Of a stretch of DNA of 37,473 bases, positions 8,515 to 15,703 are shown piece after piece (position 1 is the first letter of the stretch; every line of letters starts with the position of its first letter). Source of the stretch: Oscillospiraceae bacterium (GTDB lineage Bacteria; Bacillota; Clostridia; Oscillospirales; Ruminococcaceae); NCBI GenBank assembly GCA_900768125.1, contig CAAGBS010000065.1:1-37473 (forward strand), written 5' to 3'. The notes beneath the pieces are model-generated. The model did no database searches. It saw only the letters and a program-made list of their open reading frames with translations, and had not been told where the DNA came from. The position numbers and the translations under genes are program-made.

Positions 8515-9954
8515 TCAGCCGAGGTAGGAAGCAAGCTGCTCGTTTGCGTCGCGGGTAGCGTTCCACTTTGCGTTGGTGTCGGAAACGATCTGCTTGAATG
8601 CGTCCTCGCCCTGGCCAGCGAAAGCAGCCTCTGCCATCTTGATCTTGAAGTTGTCAGCGTCGCCCTGCCATGTGCCGACCTCAGAGTCGTTGTTGATAGC
8701 GTCCCAAACGCCGGTCAGACCCTCGGGAGCGGCAGCGGTGATGAACAGCTCGCAGTTCTCGAAATCTGCAAGGTAGTCAGGCATCGGGGAGCCCTTCAGA
8801 GCGCAGATGGAGCCTTCCTTCTGTGCGAAGCCGCTTTCCTCAACGAACCATGTGATGTACTTTTTGCCGAGTGCCTTTACGTCGTCAGGGCTGTTCTTAT
8901 TAACGCCCATGCAGTAGTCGGGAGCGGACTCAGCATACTGCTTGCCGTTGGTGCTGAACGGACCGGGCATATAGCCGATATCATCGGGGTTGTCGCCTGC
9001 TTCCTTGAACTGAGATACCGCCCAGCTGCCCATTACCATAGTAGCGATCTTGCCGTTGTTGATAGCCGCCTTGCAGCCTTCCCAGTCGGTGGTCATCGGA
9101 TCTTCCTCGTGGAGGGTGGGATCGGAGAACACATCGAACATCATCTTGTAAACCTCGTAGTAAGCGTCGCCCTCAACGAACAGGTCGCGCTTGGAGGTGA
9201 GGATATCGTTCTCATATGTGCTGCTGCCGGAAGCGGAGTTTACGAGGGAAGCCCACTGTACGAGCGTCCAGCTTGCGTCAGCATAGTTGGTGTAGTAGGG
9301 AATAGCGTCCGTGTTGTCGCGGATCAGCTTCAGGTCGTCGATGAACTCCTGCGGAGTGGTCGGCAGGCTTGTGATGCCAGCGTCAGCCCATACCTTCTTA
9401 TTGTAGCAGATACCGCCTGCGATCGTACCCAGGTGTGCGATGCCGTAAACCTCGCCGCCGTAAGCCTTCTTGTCAGCCCAGTAGTACTTCTGGTCAAGTT
9501 CCTCGAGAGTTCCGAGCGGCTCGAAGAAGTTTCCGAGATCCATTATCTTTACGGTATCAGGGATCATGAGGACATCGCCGTAGTCGGCGGTGTTCATCAT
9601 GGTGGAAACATCAGAAGCGTAATCGGTGAAGCCCTGATACTCAACCGTGCAGTTGTACTTATCCTCGAAAGCCTTTGTCATCTCTGCGAGGGAGCCGTCC
9701 TCAATGCGGTCGGTGCGGTGTGTGAGCACCTTCAAGGTCAGACCGTCGGTGGGAAGATCGTCCACAGCGCTGTCTGCTGCGGAGCTGTCTGCCGCAGAAG
9801 TGTCTGCCGCAGAAGTGCTGTCCGCTGCGGAAGAATCAGCAGGCGTGCTGCTGGAATTTGCGGAAGAAGAATTTGTTGTTCCGCCGGAGCATGCGGTCAG
9901 GCTGAGAATAGTGCTTGCTGCGATGAGACCCGCCATTGCCTTTTTGATTTTCAT
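8515..9954 (-). CDS. Extracellular sugar-binding lipoprotein of an ABC importer
   Basis: Solute-binding protein of 479 residues, family 1 type. Signal peptide with lipobox LTAC (Cys22), then a low-complexity Ser/Ala/Asp linker (about 25-66) tethering it to the membrane, then the binding domain starting at DGLTLKVLTHRTDRIEDGSL with the typical AFEDKYNCTVEYQGF and later GDVLMIPD and KIATMVMGSWAV segments. A GGAGG site is 8 bases ahead of the ATG. First gene of the importer operon, separated from the permeases by a hairpin. Delivers the sugar to the two permeases. A 491-codon open frame antisense to it is a codon-bias shadow. Confidence 0.93.
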   Translation of the reverse strand: MKIKKAMAGLIAASTILSLTACSGGTTNSSSANSSSTPADSSAADSTSAADTSAADSSAADSAVDDLPTDGLTLKVLTHRTDRIEDGSLAEMTKAFEDKYNCTVEYQGFTDYASDVSTMMNTADYGDVLMIPDTVKIMDLGNFFEPLGTLEELDQKYYWADKKAYGGEVYGIAHLGTIAGGICYNKKVWADAGITSLPTTPQEFIDDLKLIRDNTDAIPYYTNYADASWTLVQWASLVNSASGSSTYENDILTSKRDLFVEGDAYYEVYKMMFDVFSDPTLHEEDPMTTDWEGCKAAINNGKIATMVMGSWAVSQFKEAGDNPDDIGYMPGPFSTNGKQYAESAPDYCMGVNKNSPDDVKALGKKYITWFVEESGFAQKEGSICALKGSPMPDYLADFENCELFITAAAPEGLTGVWDAINNDSEVGTWQGDADNFKIKMAEAAFAGQGEDAFKQIVSDTNAKWNATRDANEQLASYLG

Positions 9955-10032
9955 GTTGTTACCTCCACTGAATGTGTTTAAGTAATTTAGGTGATAAGTA
10001 CTGTTAATCCGATTTGATTAGCCAAGCCTACT

Positions 10033-10041
10033 TTATCACTT
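10033..10041. promoter_or_regulatory. Candidate operator TTATCACTT at importer promoter start site
   Basis: The 9-mer TTATCACTT lies just past the predicted start of the importer transcript (-10 at 10059-10054). An identical copy sits at the start of the divergent SGNH-hydrolase transcript (10333-10341), and 8-of-9 versions occur in inverse orientation at 9990-9998 and 10228-10236. Position over the start site suggests repression. Confidence 0.4.
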
Positions 10042-10053
10042 AATCGCAAACTT

Positions 10054-10082
10054 ATTTTACCACACGATTTACTTAAAGTCAA
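10054..10082 (-). promoter_or_regulatory. Promoter of the sugar importer operon
   Basis: Minus strand TTGACT (10082-10077), 17-base spacer, TAAAAT (10059-10054), giving a leader of about 90 bases before the lipoprotein ATG. The 413-base divergent gap 9955-10367 contains this promoter, the opposing hydrolase promoter, the TTATCACTT copies, and otherwise AT-rich sequence without a gene. Confidence 0.75.
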
Positions 10083-10300
10083 TACTACCGGCGCAACTTC
10101 GTGAATAGAATATAGCAGATGGTGAAAACCATTGTGCACAATGCACCAAATCAAATATAAAATCGCATTTTACTTACTTTAGTAAATTAGCTAACTTTTT
10201 AAGTTTAAGATAATAAATCTGATGATAAAGTGATATTCATTCAAAACATGTCACAAGTTGAAAAAACCGCCGGTTAACTTCCATATGATGACATTTGATG

Positions 10301-10329
10301 TTGACAATTTTCCGAACAAGTGTTATAAT
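10301..10329 (+). promoter_or_regulatory. Consensus promoter of the SGNH hydrolase operon
   Basis: TTGACA (10301-10306), 17-base spacer, TATAAT (10324-10329), both perfect. The start site is predicted near 10336, inside the TTATCACTT copy. Confidence 0.85.
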
Positions 10330-10332
10330 GAA

Positions 10333-10341
10333 TTATCACTT
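10333..10341. promoter_or_regulatory. Candidate operator TTATCACTT at SGNH hydrolase promoter start site
   Basis: Exact repeat of the 9-mer found at the importer start site, here overlapping the predicted +1 of the opposing promoter. The repressor is not identified. Confidence 0.4.
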
Positions 10342-10367
10342 TTATATTAATAGCCGAGGTATTTATC

Positions 10368-11006
10368 ATGAGTGAAGAAATAGCCTGGACAAAGGAATAC
10401 AAAATAGAGCGCTACAAAAAGCTGAACCAGTCCGCAGAAAAAGGCTGTGTGCTTTTCGCCGGGTCGTCCCTGATGGAGATGTTCCCCGTTGAAAAGTTCG
10501 CACAGGAAGACAATCTTCCCGTAACAGTCTATAACCGCGGCGTAGGCGGCTTCATCACAGATGAGCTTATCGAAAACATCAGCACATGCATCATCGACCT
10601 GGCGCCTGGCAAGCTTTTCATAAACATAGGCACCAACGACCTCAGCGACGCCTCCCGCAGCATAGATTCCGTCATGGAAAACTACTCGCATATCCTGGAG
10701 GAAGTGAAAAAGGCTGTTCCCGCCGTCAAAATATATCTGATGGCATATTATCCCGTAAACTACAGCGCAGCCACCCCGGAGACGGAGCCATGCCTGCTGA
10801 TACGCAGCAACGAAAAGATAGCCCGCGCAAACGCCGCAGTAAAAAAACTCGCAGAGCGCTTCGGCGCAAGCTATATTGACGTAAACGCCCCGCTGAAGGA
10901 CGAGCACGGCGACCTCCGCGCAGAATACACCTTCGAGGGCATTCATATCAACGAGGACGGCTACCGTGCGATATACCCTCTGGTCAGAAAATACATTCTG
11001 GAATGA
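10368..11006 (+). CDS. SGNH/GDSL-family hydrolase (esterase/acyl-hydrolase)
   Basis: Cytoplasmic hydrolase of 212 residues without signal peptide. The four SGNH blocks are visible: block I FAGSSLMEMFP (catalytic Ser34 in place of the GDSL serine), block II NRGVGGF (Gly), block III NIGTNDLSD (Asn), and block V EGIHINEDGY near the C-terminus (His). Family members remove acyl groups such as acetate from carbohydrates or cell-wall sugars; the neighbourhood (sugar importer, arabinofuranosidase) makes a carbohydrate esterase plausible. GAGG lies 8 bases before ATG. Its stop overlaps the next gene's start by 4 bases (ATGA), so both are one transcript from a consensus promoter. Confidence 0.88.
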   Translation: MSEEIAWTKEYKIERYKKLNQSAEKGCVLFAGSSLMEMFPVEKFAQEDNLPVTVYNRGVGGFITDELIENISTCIIDLAPGKLFINIGTNDLSDASRSIDSVMENYSHILEEVKKAVPAVKIYLMAYYPVNYSAATPETEPCLLIRSNEKIARANAAVKKLAERFGASYIDVNAPLKDEHGDLRAEYTFEGIHINEDGYRAIYPLVRKYILE

Positions 11007-11683
11007 CTACCCTGCGATTCCCCGACGGCAGCGAGGTGCTCTACGAGCTTACGCGCAAGCCCGTCAAAAATATAAATCTCCGCGTGAAAGAGGACGGCTC
11101 GCTGCGTATTTCAGCAAGTCCCCGCGTGAGCCTGCAGCGCGTCGAACAGTTCATCATATCCGAGCAGGATTTCATCAGGCGTGCGCAGCAGCGCATAGCC
11201 GCCCGGGAGGAACACTCCGGAATACGCGCGGATATTTTCCGCTGGCTCGGAAGCGAATACCCCGTGCGCGTGATATCCAGCAGCCGCGAATGCGCCGTGC
11301 TGGAGCAGGAAGAAATGCGCGTTTTCACGCGTTTCCCAGACAAAACAGAAGAACTTCTCCGAAAGTGGACTGCTGATAATTTTGTCGAACTTTGTCGAAA
11401 GCTGAACGCAGAAGTACGCGAATCGCTGATAAGTTCCGGACTGAATCCGCCGCCAACAGTCGTCACGATAAAGGACATGAAGTCCCGCTGGGGCAGCTGC
11501 ACGCCCGCCCGGGGACACATCTCGCTGAATATCAGGCTTGCGCCCTATCCGCGCGATACCGTTCTGTCAGTCGTGTGGCACGAATACGCCCACTACTGGC
11601 ACCACGACCACTCGGCAAGGTTCTACGCCTTTCTGGATGAGCATTTTCCGGAGTACCGCAGATGGAACAGCCTGCTTAAATAA
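11003..11683 (+). CDS. YgjP-like zinc metallopeptidase domain protein (M48-related, DUF45 type)
   Basis: Protein of 226 residues matching the YgjP/DUF45 family: N-terminal beta-rich part with KNINLRVKEDGSLRISASP, the family-typical MKSRWGSCTPARGHISLNIRL, then VVWHEYAHYWHHDHSARFY with zinc-binding HExxH (His193, Glu194, His197) and the closing HFPEYRRW. No signal peptide or membrane segment. Family members are believed to be zinc proteases; physiological substrate unknown. Translationally coupled to the SGNH hydrolase by an ATGA overlap. Ends at a strong bidirectional terminator. Confidence 0.9.
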   Translation: MTTLRFPDGSEVLYELTRKPVKNINLRVKEDGSLRISASPRVSLQRVEQFIISEQDFIRRAQQRIAAREEHSGIRADIFRWLGSEYPVRVISSSRECAVLEQEEMRVFTRFPDKTEELLRKWTADNFVELCRKLNAEVRESLISSGLNPPPTVVTIKDMKSRWGSCTPARGHISLNIRLAPYPRDTVLSVVWHEYAHYWHHDHSARFYAFLDEHFPEYRRWNSLLK

Positions 11684-11710
11684 AAAACCTCCCCAAAACG
11701 GAGAGGTTTT
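11684..11710. terminator. Bidirectional terminator between the metallopeptidase and queT genes
   Basis: AAAACCTC pairs with GAGGTTTT (11684-11691 with 11703-11710); A- and T-tracts on either side make it work in both directions for the convergent genes. Confidence 0.8.
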
Positions 11711-11723
11711 AAAGATGGTACTA

Positions 11724-12260
11724 TCAGATCTCAGCAGGCTTTTTCTTGAAATAATTCGGCTTGTTTGCGCCGATAATATTCATAAGTCTGCCGCTGCGCT
11801 CGAACACCAGCTTGAATAGCACACAGCCGATGACTGTGACTACCGCAAGCTCGCCCGCGCCGACCGTAAGCATGTTGAACCATACCGGAGGCTCGCTTCC
11901 ATAGCATATCAGCAGCTCTATCGCGACGATGATGCCGTTGCTGACAACAGGCAGCAGCGAAGCCACCCAGATATTCTTGATATAGAACATCGGAATTACC
12001 GCGATAGCCGTCGCGAGAGTACCGAAGACCATATCCATCAGCGCCATCGGGCTGAAGCAGTTCGCGATGAAGCAGCCGAGTATCAGCGAAATGCTGTAAT
12101 CCCTGCGATAGAAGCACAGCAGCACCAGTATCTCCGAAAAGCGGAACTGGATCGCTCCGAAACTAAGCCCCGGCAGCGCGAGGGTGAGTGCAGCGTACAG
12201 CGCGGCGACAAGCGCCAGCCGTACAAGGTTCTTGGTCTGAAAGATCTCTTTTCTGGACAT
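11724..12260 (-). CDS. queT: QueT-family queuosine-precursor transporter (ECF S-component)
   Basis: Small integral membrane protein of 178 residues, the substrate-binding S-component of an energy-coupling-factor importer for a queuosine (preQ1-type) precursor. Recognised by overall family look: about five to six helices, GLSFGAIQFRFSEILVLLCFY after helix 1, CFIANCFSPMALMDMVFGTLAT and the conserved SNGIIVAIELL. The shared ECF energising module (EcfA, EcfA', EcfT) is not in this window. An AAGGAG site 7 bases before ATG lies in the tail of a preQ1-riboswitch-like leader, consistent with the known control of queT genes. Single-gene transcript. Confidence 0.87.
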   Translation of the reverse strand: MSRKEIFQTKNLVRLALVAALYAALTLALPGLSFGAIQFRFSEILVLLCFYRRDYSISLILGCFIANCFSPMALMDMVFGTLATAIAVIPMFYIKNIWVASLLPVVSNGIIVAIELLICYGSEPPVWFNMLTVGAGELAVVTVIGCVLFKLVFERSGRLMNIIGANKPNYFKKKPAEI

Positions 12261-12267
12261 AAAAAAA

Positions 12268-12308
12268 CTCCTTGTTTTTTAACGGTGGTTGGACAAAGAA
12301 AACACCGT
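12268..12308 (-). promoter_or_regulatory. preQ1-I riboswitch-like leader of queT
   Basis: On the minus strand a stem (ACGGT/ACCGT, 12308-12304 with 12286-12282) encloses a pyrimidine-rich loop ending in CCAACC, followed by the A-rich tail TTAAAAAACAAGGAG that contains the ribosome site. In preQ1-I riboswitches a short P1 hairpin is followed by such an A-tail whose end pairs with loop Cs and covers the ribosome site. The loop is longer than usual, so it could be a variant or a look-alike; context (queT) supports it. Confidence 0.5.
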
Positions 12309-12340
12309 ATTTAATTTTTCGTGCATCAGCGCACCTATAT

Positions 12341-12369
12341 ATGATAGCATATTCCAGGTGCGATTTCAA
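12341..12369 (-). promoter_or_regulatory. Promoter of queT
   Basis: Minus strand TTGAAA (12369-12364), 17-base spacer, TATCAT (12346-12341). It gives a leader of about 70 bases holding the riboswitch-like element. Confidence 0.65.
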
Positions 12370-12468
12370 TACCATTTTTCAATAAAAAATCTCGCGCCGC
12401 GCCATCAACATCACTGCAATATGACAAAAAAACGCGGTGCGATCACAAAATCGAAAGGAATCATTGAT

Positions 12469-12999
12469 ATGGGAAAACAGATGACCTACTACATGGAGCG
12501 CGAAGTATTCACACAGCTTGCGCAGACCGCCGTTGATCTCGGCTGCGTTATTCTGAAGCAGAACGGCAGCACCGTGATATCCGGCGATACTTCGATAATC
12601 GACAGCCACTGCTCGCATTATTATTTCTACCTCCCCGCGGCGGGCAAACTTGACGAATCCCTGCAGCTGGGCTGCTACAACGCCAACGCCGCATGCGTCA
12701 TCGAGGCAAGCTACACGACCCGCACAAAGGATCTCTGCCTGAAACGCGGAAAGCTGTACGTCACCGGCGGCTTCTCCACCTATGACGGAACGCTGGTAGA
12801 GGCGCCCGCTTGCCTGCTGAAGGTCTACCGCAAGCTGGTGCTCCGCATGAAGGAGCTTACTCAGCGCGTTGAGATACCCGCTGAGCGCATGTCCACCCGC
12901 CTTACCTACTACGCAGACCCCACCGGACGCACCCACAAGCTTTACATTACCAAGAACATGATCTCCCGTATCAACCGCACAGATTACACCCTCTGCTGA
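12469..12999 (+). CDS. Conserved-looking protein of unknown function
   Basis: I do not recognise this 176-residue protein. The ATG at 12469 follows AAAGGAA with 9-base spacing; in-frame upstream ATGs lack ribosome sites. It has no signal peptide and no membrane helix, and mixes beta-like and charged segments (e.g. SGDTSIIDSHCSHYYFYLP, VEAPACLLKVYRKLVLRMKEL, TGRTHKLYITKNMISRINR). Seven cysteines are scattered without a metal-binding pattern. A 10-bp stem (12392-12401 with 12433-12442) lies in its leader. Its 3' end overlaps the convergent AraC regulator gene by 16 bases, with no terminator between. It is divergent from queT but nothing ties it to queuosine. Codon use matches neighbours, so it is likely a real gene. 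Confidence 0.75.
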   Translation: MGKQMTYYMEREVFTQLAQTAVDLGCVILKQNGSTVISGDTSIIDSHCSHYYFYLPAAGKLDESLQLGCYNANAACVIEASYTTRTKDLCLKRGKLYVTGGFSTYDGTLVEAPACLLKVYRKLVLRMKELTQRVEIPAERMSTRLTYYADPTGRTHKLYITKNMISRINRTDYTLC

Positions 13000-13763
13000 C
13001 CCCTCGCCCTGCGGCGGTATTCCAGCGCGGTAAGCCCGGTGCGCTTCCTGAACTGGCGCATAAAGTGGACATCATTCTCGAACCCGCACACGCTGGCTAT
13101 CTCCCGCACCTGCATATCCGTGTTCGCGAGGTAGTATTCAGCAAGGCCGGTCTTTGCGCGCAGAACGTCCTCATAGCAGCTTACCCCGAACTCCGCGCGG
13201 TACAGCGTCTGGAAATAGGAAGCGCTCAGCGACAGCCGCGCCGCAAGAGTTTCTATCGTGTAGCTCCCCGCCGGGCTGCCGTAAATTTCGGCTCTCAGCC
13301 GGCGGAGCCCATCGCTGTGCGGAGACACCGCCGAGCCGAGCCCGCCGCCGAAGACCTCGGCGATGAGAAGCTTCAGCAGAAGCGCGGTGCATTCCCGGCT
13401 TTTCGGCGTGTCCGATACGCTTTCCACCCTGAGCAGCTCCAGTATGCTCCCCGCCGAAACGGGGACTCCGCACACCGGCTCCCCGAAGCGTATCCCCAGC
13501 CGTCCGAAGAATGTATCAGCTTCGTCGCACTCAAAATGCACCCAGTCGTTTATATAGGCTGTGCCGACCGCCCCGTAGTCCTGCAGGGCGGTCTTGTTAT
13601 AAAGCACCGCAGAATCCGCCGGGACTTCCACCCGCGCACCGCCGGCGATGACAAACGCCGGAGTCCTGAAAATCACCAGCAGGTTATCCCCGGAGCCATC
13701 CGGGCGGGTTATCCGGAAATTCTCATCATGCCTGTAGCCTATGCCCATCGCGTGAAGCTTCAT
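12984..13763 (-). CDS. AraC-family transcriptional regulator
   Basis: DNA-binding regulator of 259 residues. The N-terminal cupin-like sugar-sensing region (about 1-140, including NLLVIFRTPAFVIAGG and DWVHFECDE) is followed by two helix-turn-helix motifs at about 165-255 (LAARLSLSASYFQTLYRAEFG and VREIASVCGFENDVHFMRQFRKRTGLTALEYRR, the AraC signature). GGAGG lies 7 bases before ATG. It is transcribed divergently from the GH51 arabinofuranosidase with overlapping promoters, so it most likely regulates that gene and itself; the effector is probably a pentose or oligosaccharide, by inference. Its 3' end overlaps the convergent unknown gene. Confidence 0.9.
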   Translation of the reverse strand: MKLHAMGIGYRHDENFRITRPDGSGDNLLVIFRTPAFVIAGGARVEVPADSAVLYNKTALQDYGAVGTAYINDWVHFECDEADTFFGRLGIRFGEPVCGVPVSAGSILELLRVESVSDTPKSRECTALLLKLLIAEVFGGGLGSAVSPHSDGLRRLRAEIYGSPAGSYTIETLAARLSLSASYFQTLYRAEFGVSCYEDVLRAKTGLAEYYLANTDMQVREIASVCGFENDVHFMRQFRKRTGLTALEYRRRARGQQRV

Positions 13764-13781
13764 GTTTTTCCTCCGATAGTA

Positions 13782-13791
13782 TGATATATCA
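13782..13791. promoter_or_regulatory. Perfect palindrome TGATATATCA in regulator leader
   Basis: A 10-base perfect palindrome within the first bases of the predicted AraC-gene transcript, between its -10 and its ribosome site. A candidate autoregulatory operator; could be chance in AT-rich DNA. Confidence 0.3.
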
Positions 13792-13801
13792 GTTTATTGA
13801 T

Positions 13802-13830
13802 ATTATACATCATTGAAAAGCGGCTGTCAA
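13802..13830 (-). promoter_or_regulatory. Consensus promoter of the AraC regulator gene
   Basis: Minus strand TTGACA (13830-13825), 17-base spacer, TATAAT (13807-13802). It overlaps, face to face, the promoter of the arabinofuranosidase gene (shared bases 13813-13830). Confidence 0.8.
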
Positions 13831-13841
13831 TCTGCTATAAT
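13813..13841 (+). promoter_or_regulatory. Promoter of the GH51 arabinofuranosidase operon
   Basis: TTGAAA (13813-13818), 17-base spacer, TATAAT (13836-13841). Its -35 lies within the spacer of the opposing promoter, so RNA polymerase cannot occupy both at once. Confidence 0.8.
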
Positions 13842-13877
13842 CAGAACAGAAAAATAAATCGCGAAAGGATATTTCAT

Positions 13878-15353
13878 ATGAACACACTGCACCTCACCCT
13901 CAACCCGCTTGAGAAAAAATCGCACATCAACCCCGAGATATACGGAAATTTCTCGGAACATCTCGGGCGCTGTATCTATGACGGGATCTTTGTCGGCGAA
14001 AACAGCGATATCCCGAACATAGAGGGCTTCCGCACCGACGTCATCGAAGCCTTTAAGCAGATCAGGCTCCCCGTACTCCGCTGGCCGGGCGGCTGTTTCG
14101 CGGACGAATACCACTGGCGGGACGGCATCGGCGAAAAGTCCCAGCGCAAGAAGATGGTCAACACCAACTGGGGCGGCGTTGTCGAAGACAACAGCTTCGG
14201 CACCCACGAATTTATGCGCTTCTGCGAGCTGGTCGGCTGCGAGCCGTATATCAGCGGCAACGTAGGCAGCGGCACCGTGGAGGAGCTTTCCAACTGGGTG
14301 GAATACATGACCTTTGACGGCGTATCCCCCATGGCGGAACTCCGCAGGCGCAACGGCAGAGAACAGCCCTGGAAGCTGAAATACCTCGGCATAGGCAACG
14401 AAAGCTGGGGCTGCGGCGGATCAATGCGCCCGGAATATTACTCCGACCTTTACCGCCGTTATGCGACATATTGCCGCAACTACAGCGGAAATCAGCTTTT
14501 TAAGGTTGCAAGCGGCTCCAACGCCGATGACTACAACTGGACAGAAGTTCTGATGAAGCAGATAACCCCATGGAACATGAATGGAATGTCCCTGCATTAT
14601 TACACCGTTCCAACCGGAAACTGGCAGCACAAAGGCAGTGCGACCGAATTTGACGAGCCGGAATACTATCAGACCATACGCTCCACCCTTGGAATTGAGG
14701 GAATGATAGTCCGCCACTCCGGCATAATGGACAGATACGACCCCGAACACAAAGTAGGTCTCATCGTTGACGAGTGGGGCACCTGGTACGATGTCGAGCC
14801 GGGAACCAACCCCGGATTCCTCTACCAGCAGAACACAATGCGCGACGCGATAGTAGCGGCGATAAACCTGAATATATTCAACCAGCATTCCGCGCGCATT
14901 CCGATGGCGAACATCGCGCAGGCGGTGAACGTCCTTCAGTCAATACTGCTGACCGAGGGAACAAAGACCATCAAGACCCCGACCTACCATGTTTTCGACC
15001 TCTACAAGCAGCACCAGGATTCCGACCTGATATACAGCCACGTCCAGAACTCCGACGCTTCCGAGGGCGTGCCTGCGCTGAGCCAGTCCGCTTCCGTGAA
15101 CGCACAGGGCGATATTTTCGTAACTTTGTCGAACGCTTCCCTTTCCGAAAGCTACAGGGTGGATATCGCCGCTGCATTCTCCGGGATAAAGTCCGCAGAG
15201 GGACGTATTCTCACCGATGAAGTCCACGCCCTGAATACATTTGAGGAGCCGGACAGAGTAGCGATAAAGCCGCTTACAGTCAACGTCTCCGATGGCAGAG
15301 CGGATATCGTGCTCCCGCCCTGCAGCGTTGCCGCCCTCACGATAAAGCTGTGA
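13878..15353 (+). CDS. GH51 alpha-L-arabinofuranosidase (intracellular)
   Basis: Enzyme of 491 residues that removes terminal alpha-L-arabinofuranosyl groups from arabinan or arabinoxylan oligosaccharides by a retaining mechanism. Start at 13878 has AAAGGA 9 bases ahead; an upstream in-frame ATG overlaps the promoter. GH51 features: NPEIYGNFSEHLGRCIYDGI at the N-terminus, VLRWPGGCFADEYHWRDGIG, acid/base Glu175 in GIGNESWG, nucleophile Glu299 in IVDEWGTWYD, and a C-terminal beta-sandwich. No signal peptide, so it acts on imported oligosaccharides. Length is usual for GH51. Divergent to the AraC regulator; the next small gene begins at its stop codon (TGATG). Confidence 0.95.
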   Translation: MNTLHLTLNPLEKKSHINPEIYGNFSEHLGRCIYDGIFVGENSDIPNIEGFRTDVIEAFKQIRLPVLRWPGGCFADEYHWRDGIGEKSQRKKMVNTNWGGVVEDNSFGTHEFMRFCELVGCEPYISGNVGSGTVEELSNWVEYMTFDGVSPMAELRRRNGREQPWKLKYLGIGNESWGCGGSMRPEYYSDLYRRYATYCRNYSGNQLFKVASGSNADDYNWTEVLMKQITPWNMNGMSLHYYTVPTGNWQHKGSATEFDEPEYYQTIRSTLGIEGMIVRHSGIMDRYDPEHKVGLIVDEWGTWYDVEPGTNPGFLYQQNTMRDAIVAAINLNIFNQHSARIPMANIAQAVNVLQSILLTEGTKTIKTPTYHVFDLYKQHQDSDLIYSHVQNSDASEGVPALSQSASVNAQGDIFVTLSNASLSESYRVDIAAAFSGIKSAEGRILTDEVHALNTFEEPDRVAIKPLTVNVSDGRADIVLPPCSVAALTIKL

Positions 15354-15607
15354 TGGAACGCAAGCCCTGCCGCCGCTGCCTGCTGCAGGATATCGACGAA
15401 TCCCAGCTGATGGAAGCGATACAGCAGCGCATAGCCGCGCTCCCGGCTTCGCAGAAAGCGTCCCCCGAAGACTACGCCGCCCGGCTGGAGCAGTGCCGCC
15501 GGTGCGATTCACTAGTCAGCGGGACCTGCCAGAAGTGCGGCTGCTATGTCGAACTGCGCGCCGCAAAGCGCAGTTCCTCCTGCCCGCACGAGCGCCCGCG
15601 ATGGTGA
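15353..15607 (+). CDS. Small cysteine-rich protein (DUF6171-like)
   Basis: 84-residue protein with three cysteine clusters: PCRRCLL at the N-terminus, QCRRCDSLVSGTCQKCGCYVELRAAK in the middle and CPHERPRW at the end, the pattern of a small family found in Clostridia next to unrelated genes and probably zinc-binding. ATG at 15353 overlaps the arabinofuranosidase stop by one base; a GTG directly before it is possible. Translational coupling keeps it in the same operon although a functional link is not evident. Role unknown. Followed by a strong terminator. Confidence 0.8.
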   Translation: MERKPCRRCLLQDIDESQLMEAIQQRIAALPASQKASPEDYAARLEQCRRCDSLVSGTCQKCGCYVELRAAKRSSSCPHERPRW

Positions 15608-15618
15608 ACAAATACAGT

Positions 15619-15648
15619 ACCCGCCGTTTTCCACTGTGAACGGCGGGT
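15619..15648 (+). terminator. Terminator of the arabinofuranosidase operon
   Basis: Perfect 10-bp stem ACCCGCCGTT/AACGGCGGGT (15619-15628 with 15639-15648) followed by TCTTTCTGTT. Confidence 0.85.
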
Positions 15649-15655
15649 CTTTCTG

Positions 15656-15684
15656 TTGACACGGCGATGATTTTATGTTAATAT
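15656..15684 (+). promoter_or_regulatory. Promoter of the nucleotidyltransferase gene
   Basis: TTGACA (15656-15661), 17-base spacer, TAATAT (15679-15684), directly after the preceding terminator. Confidence 0.75.
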
Positions 15685-15703
15685 AGTTCAGAGGTGATAT
15701 AAA

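Noticed and set aside
8506..9981. 491-codon open frame antisense to the binding-protein gene
   Set aside because: Mirror of the strongly biased codon use of the lipoprotein gene; no ribosome site or family features.
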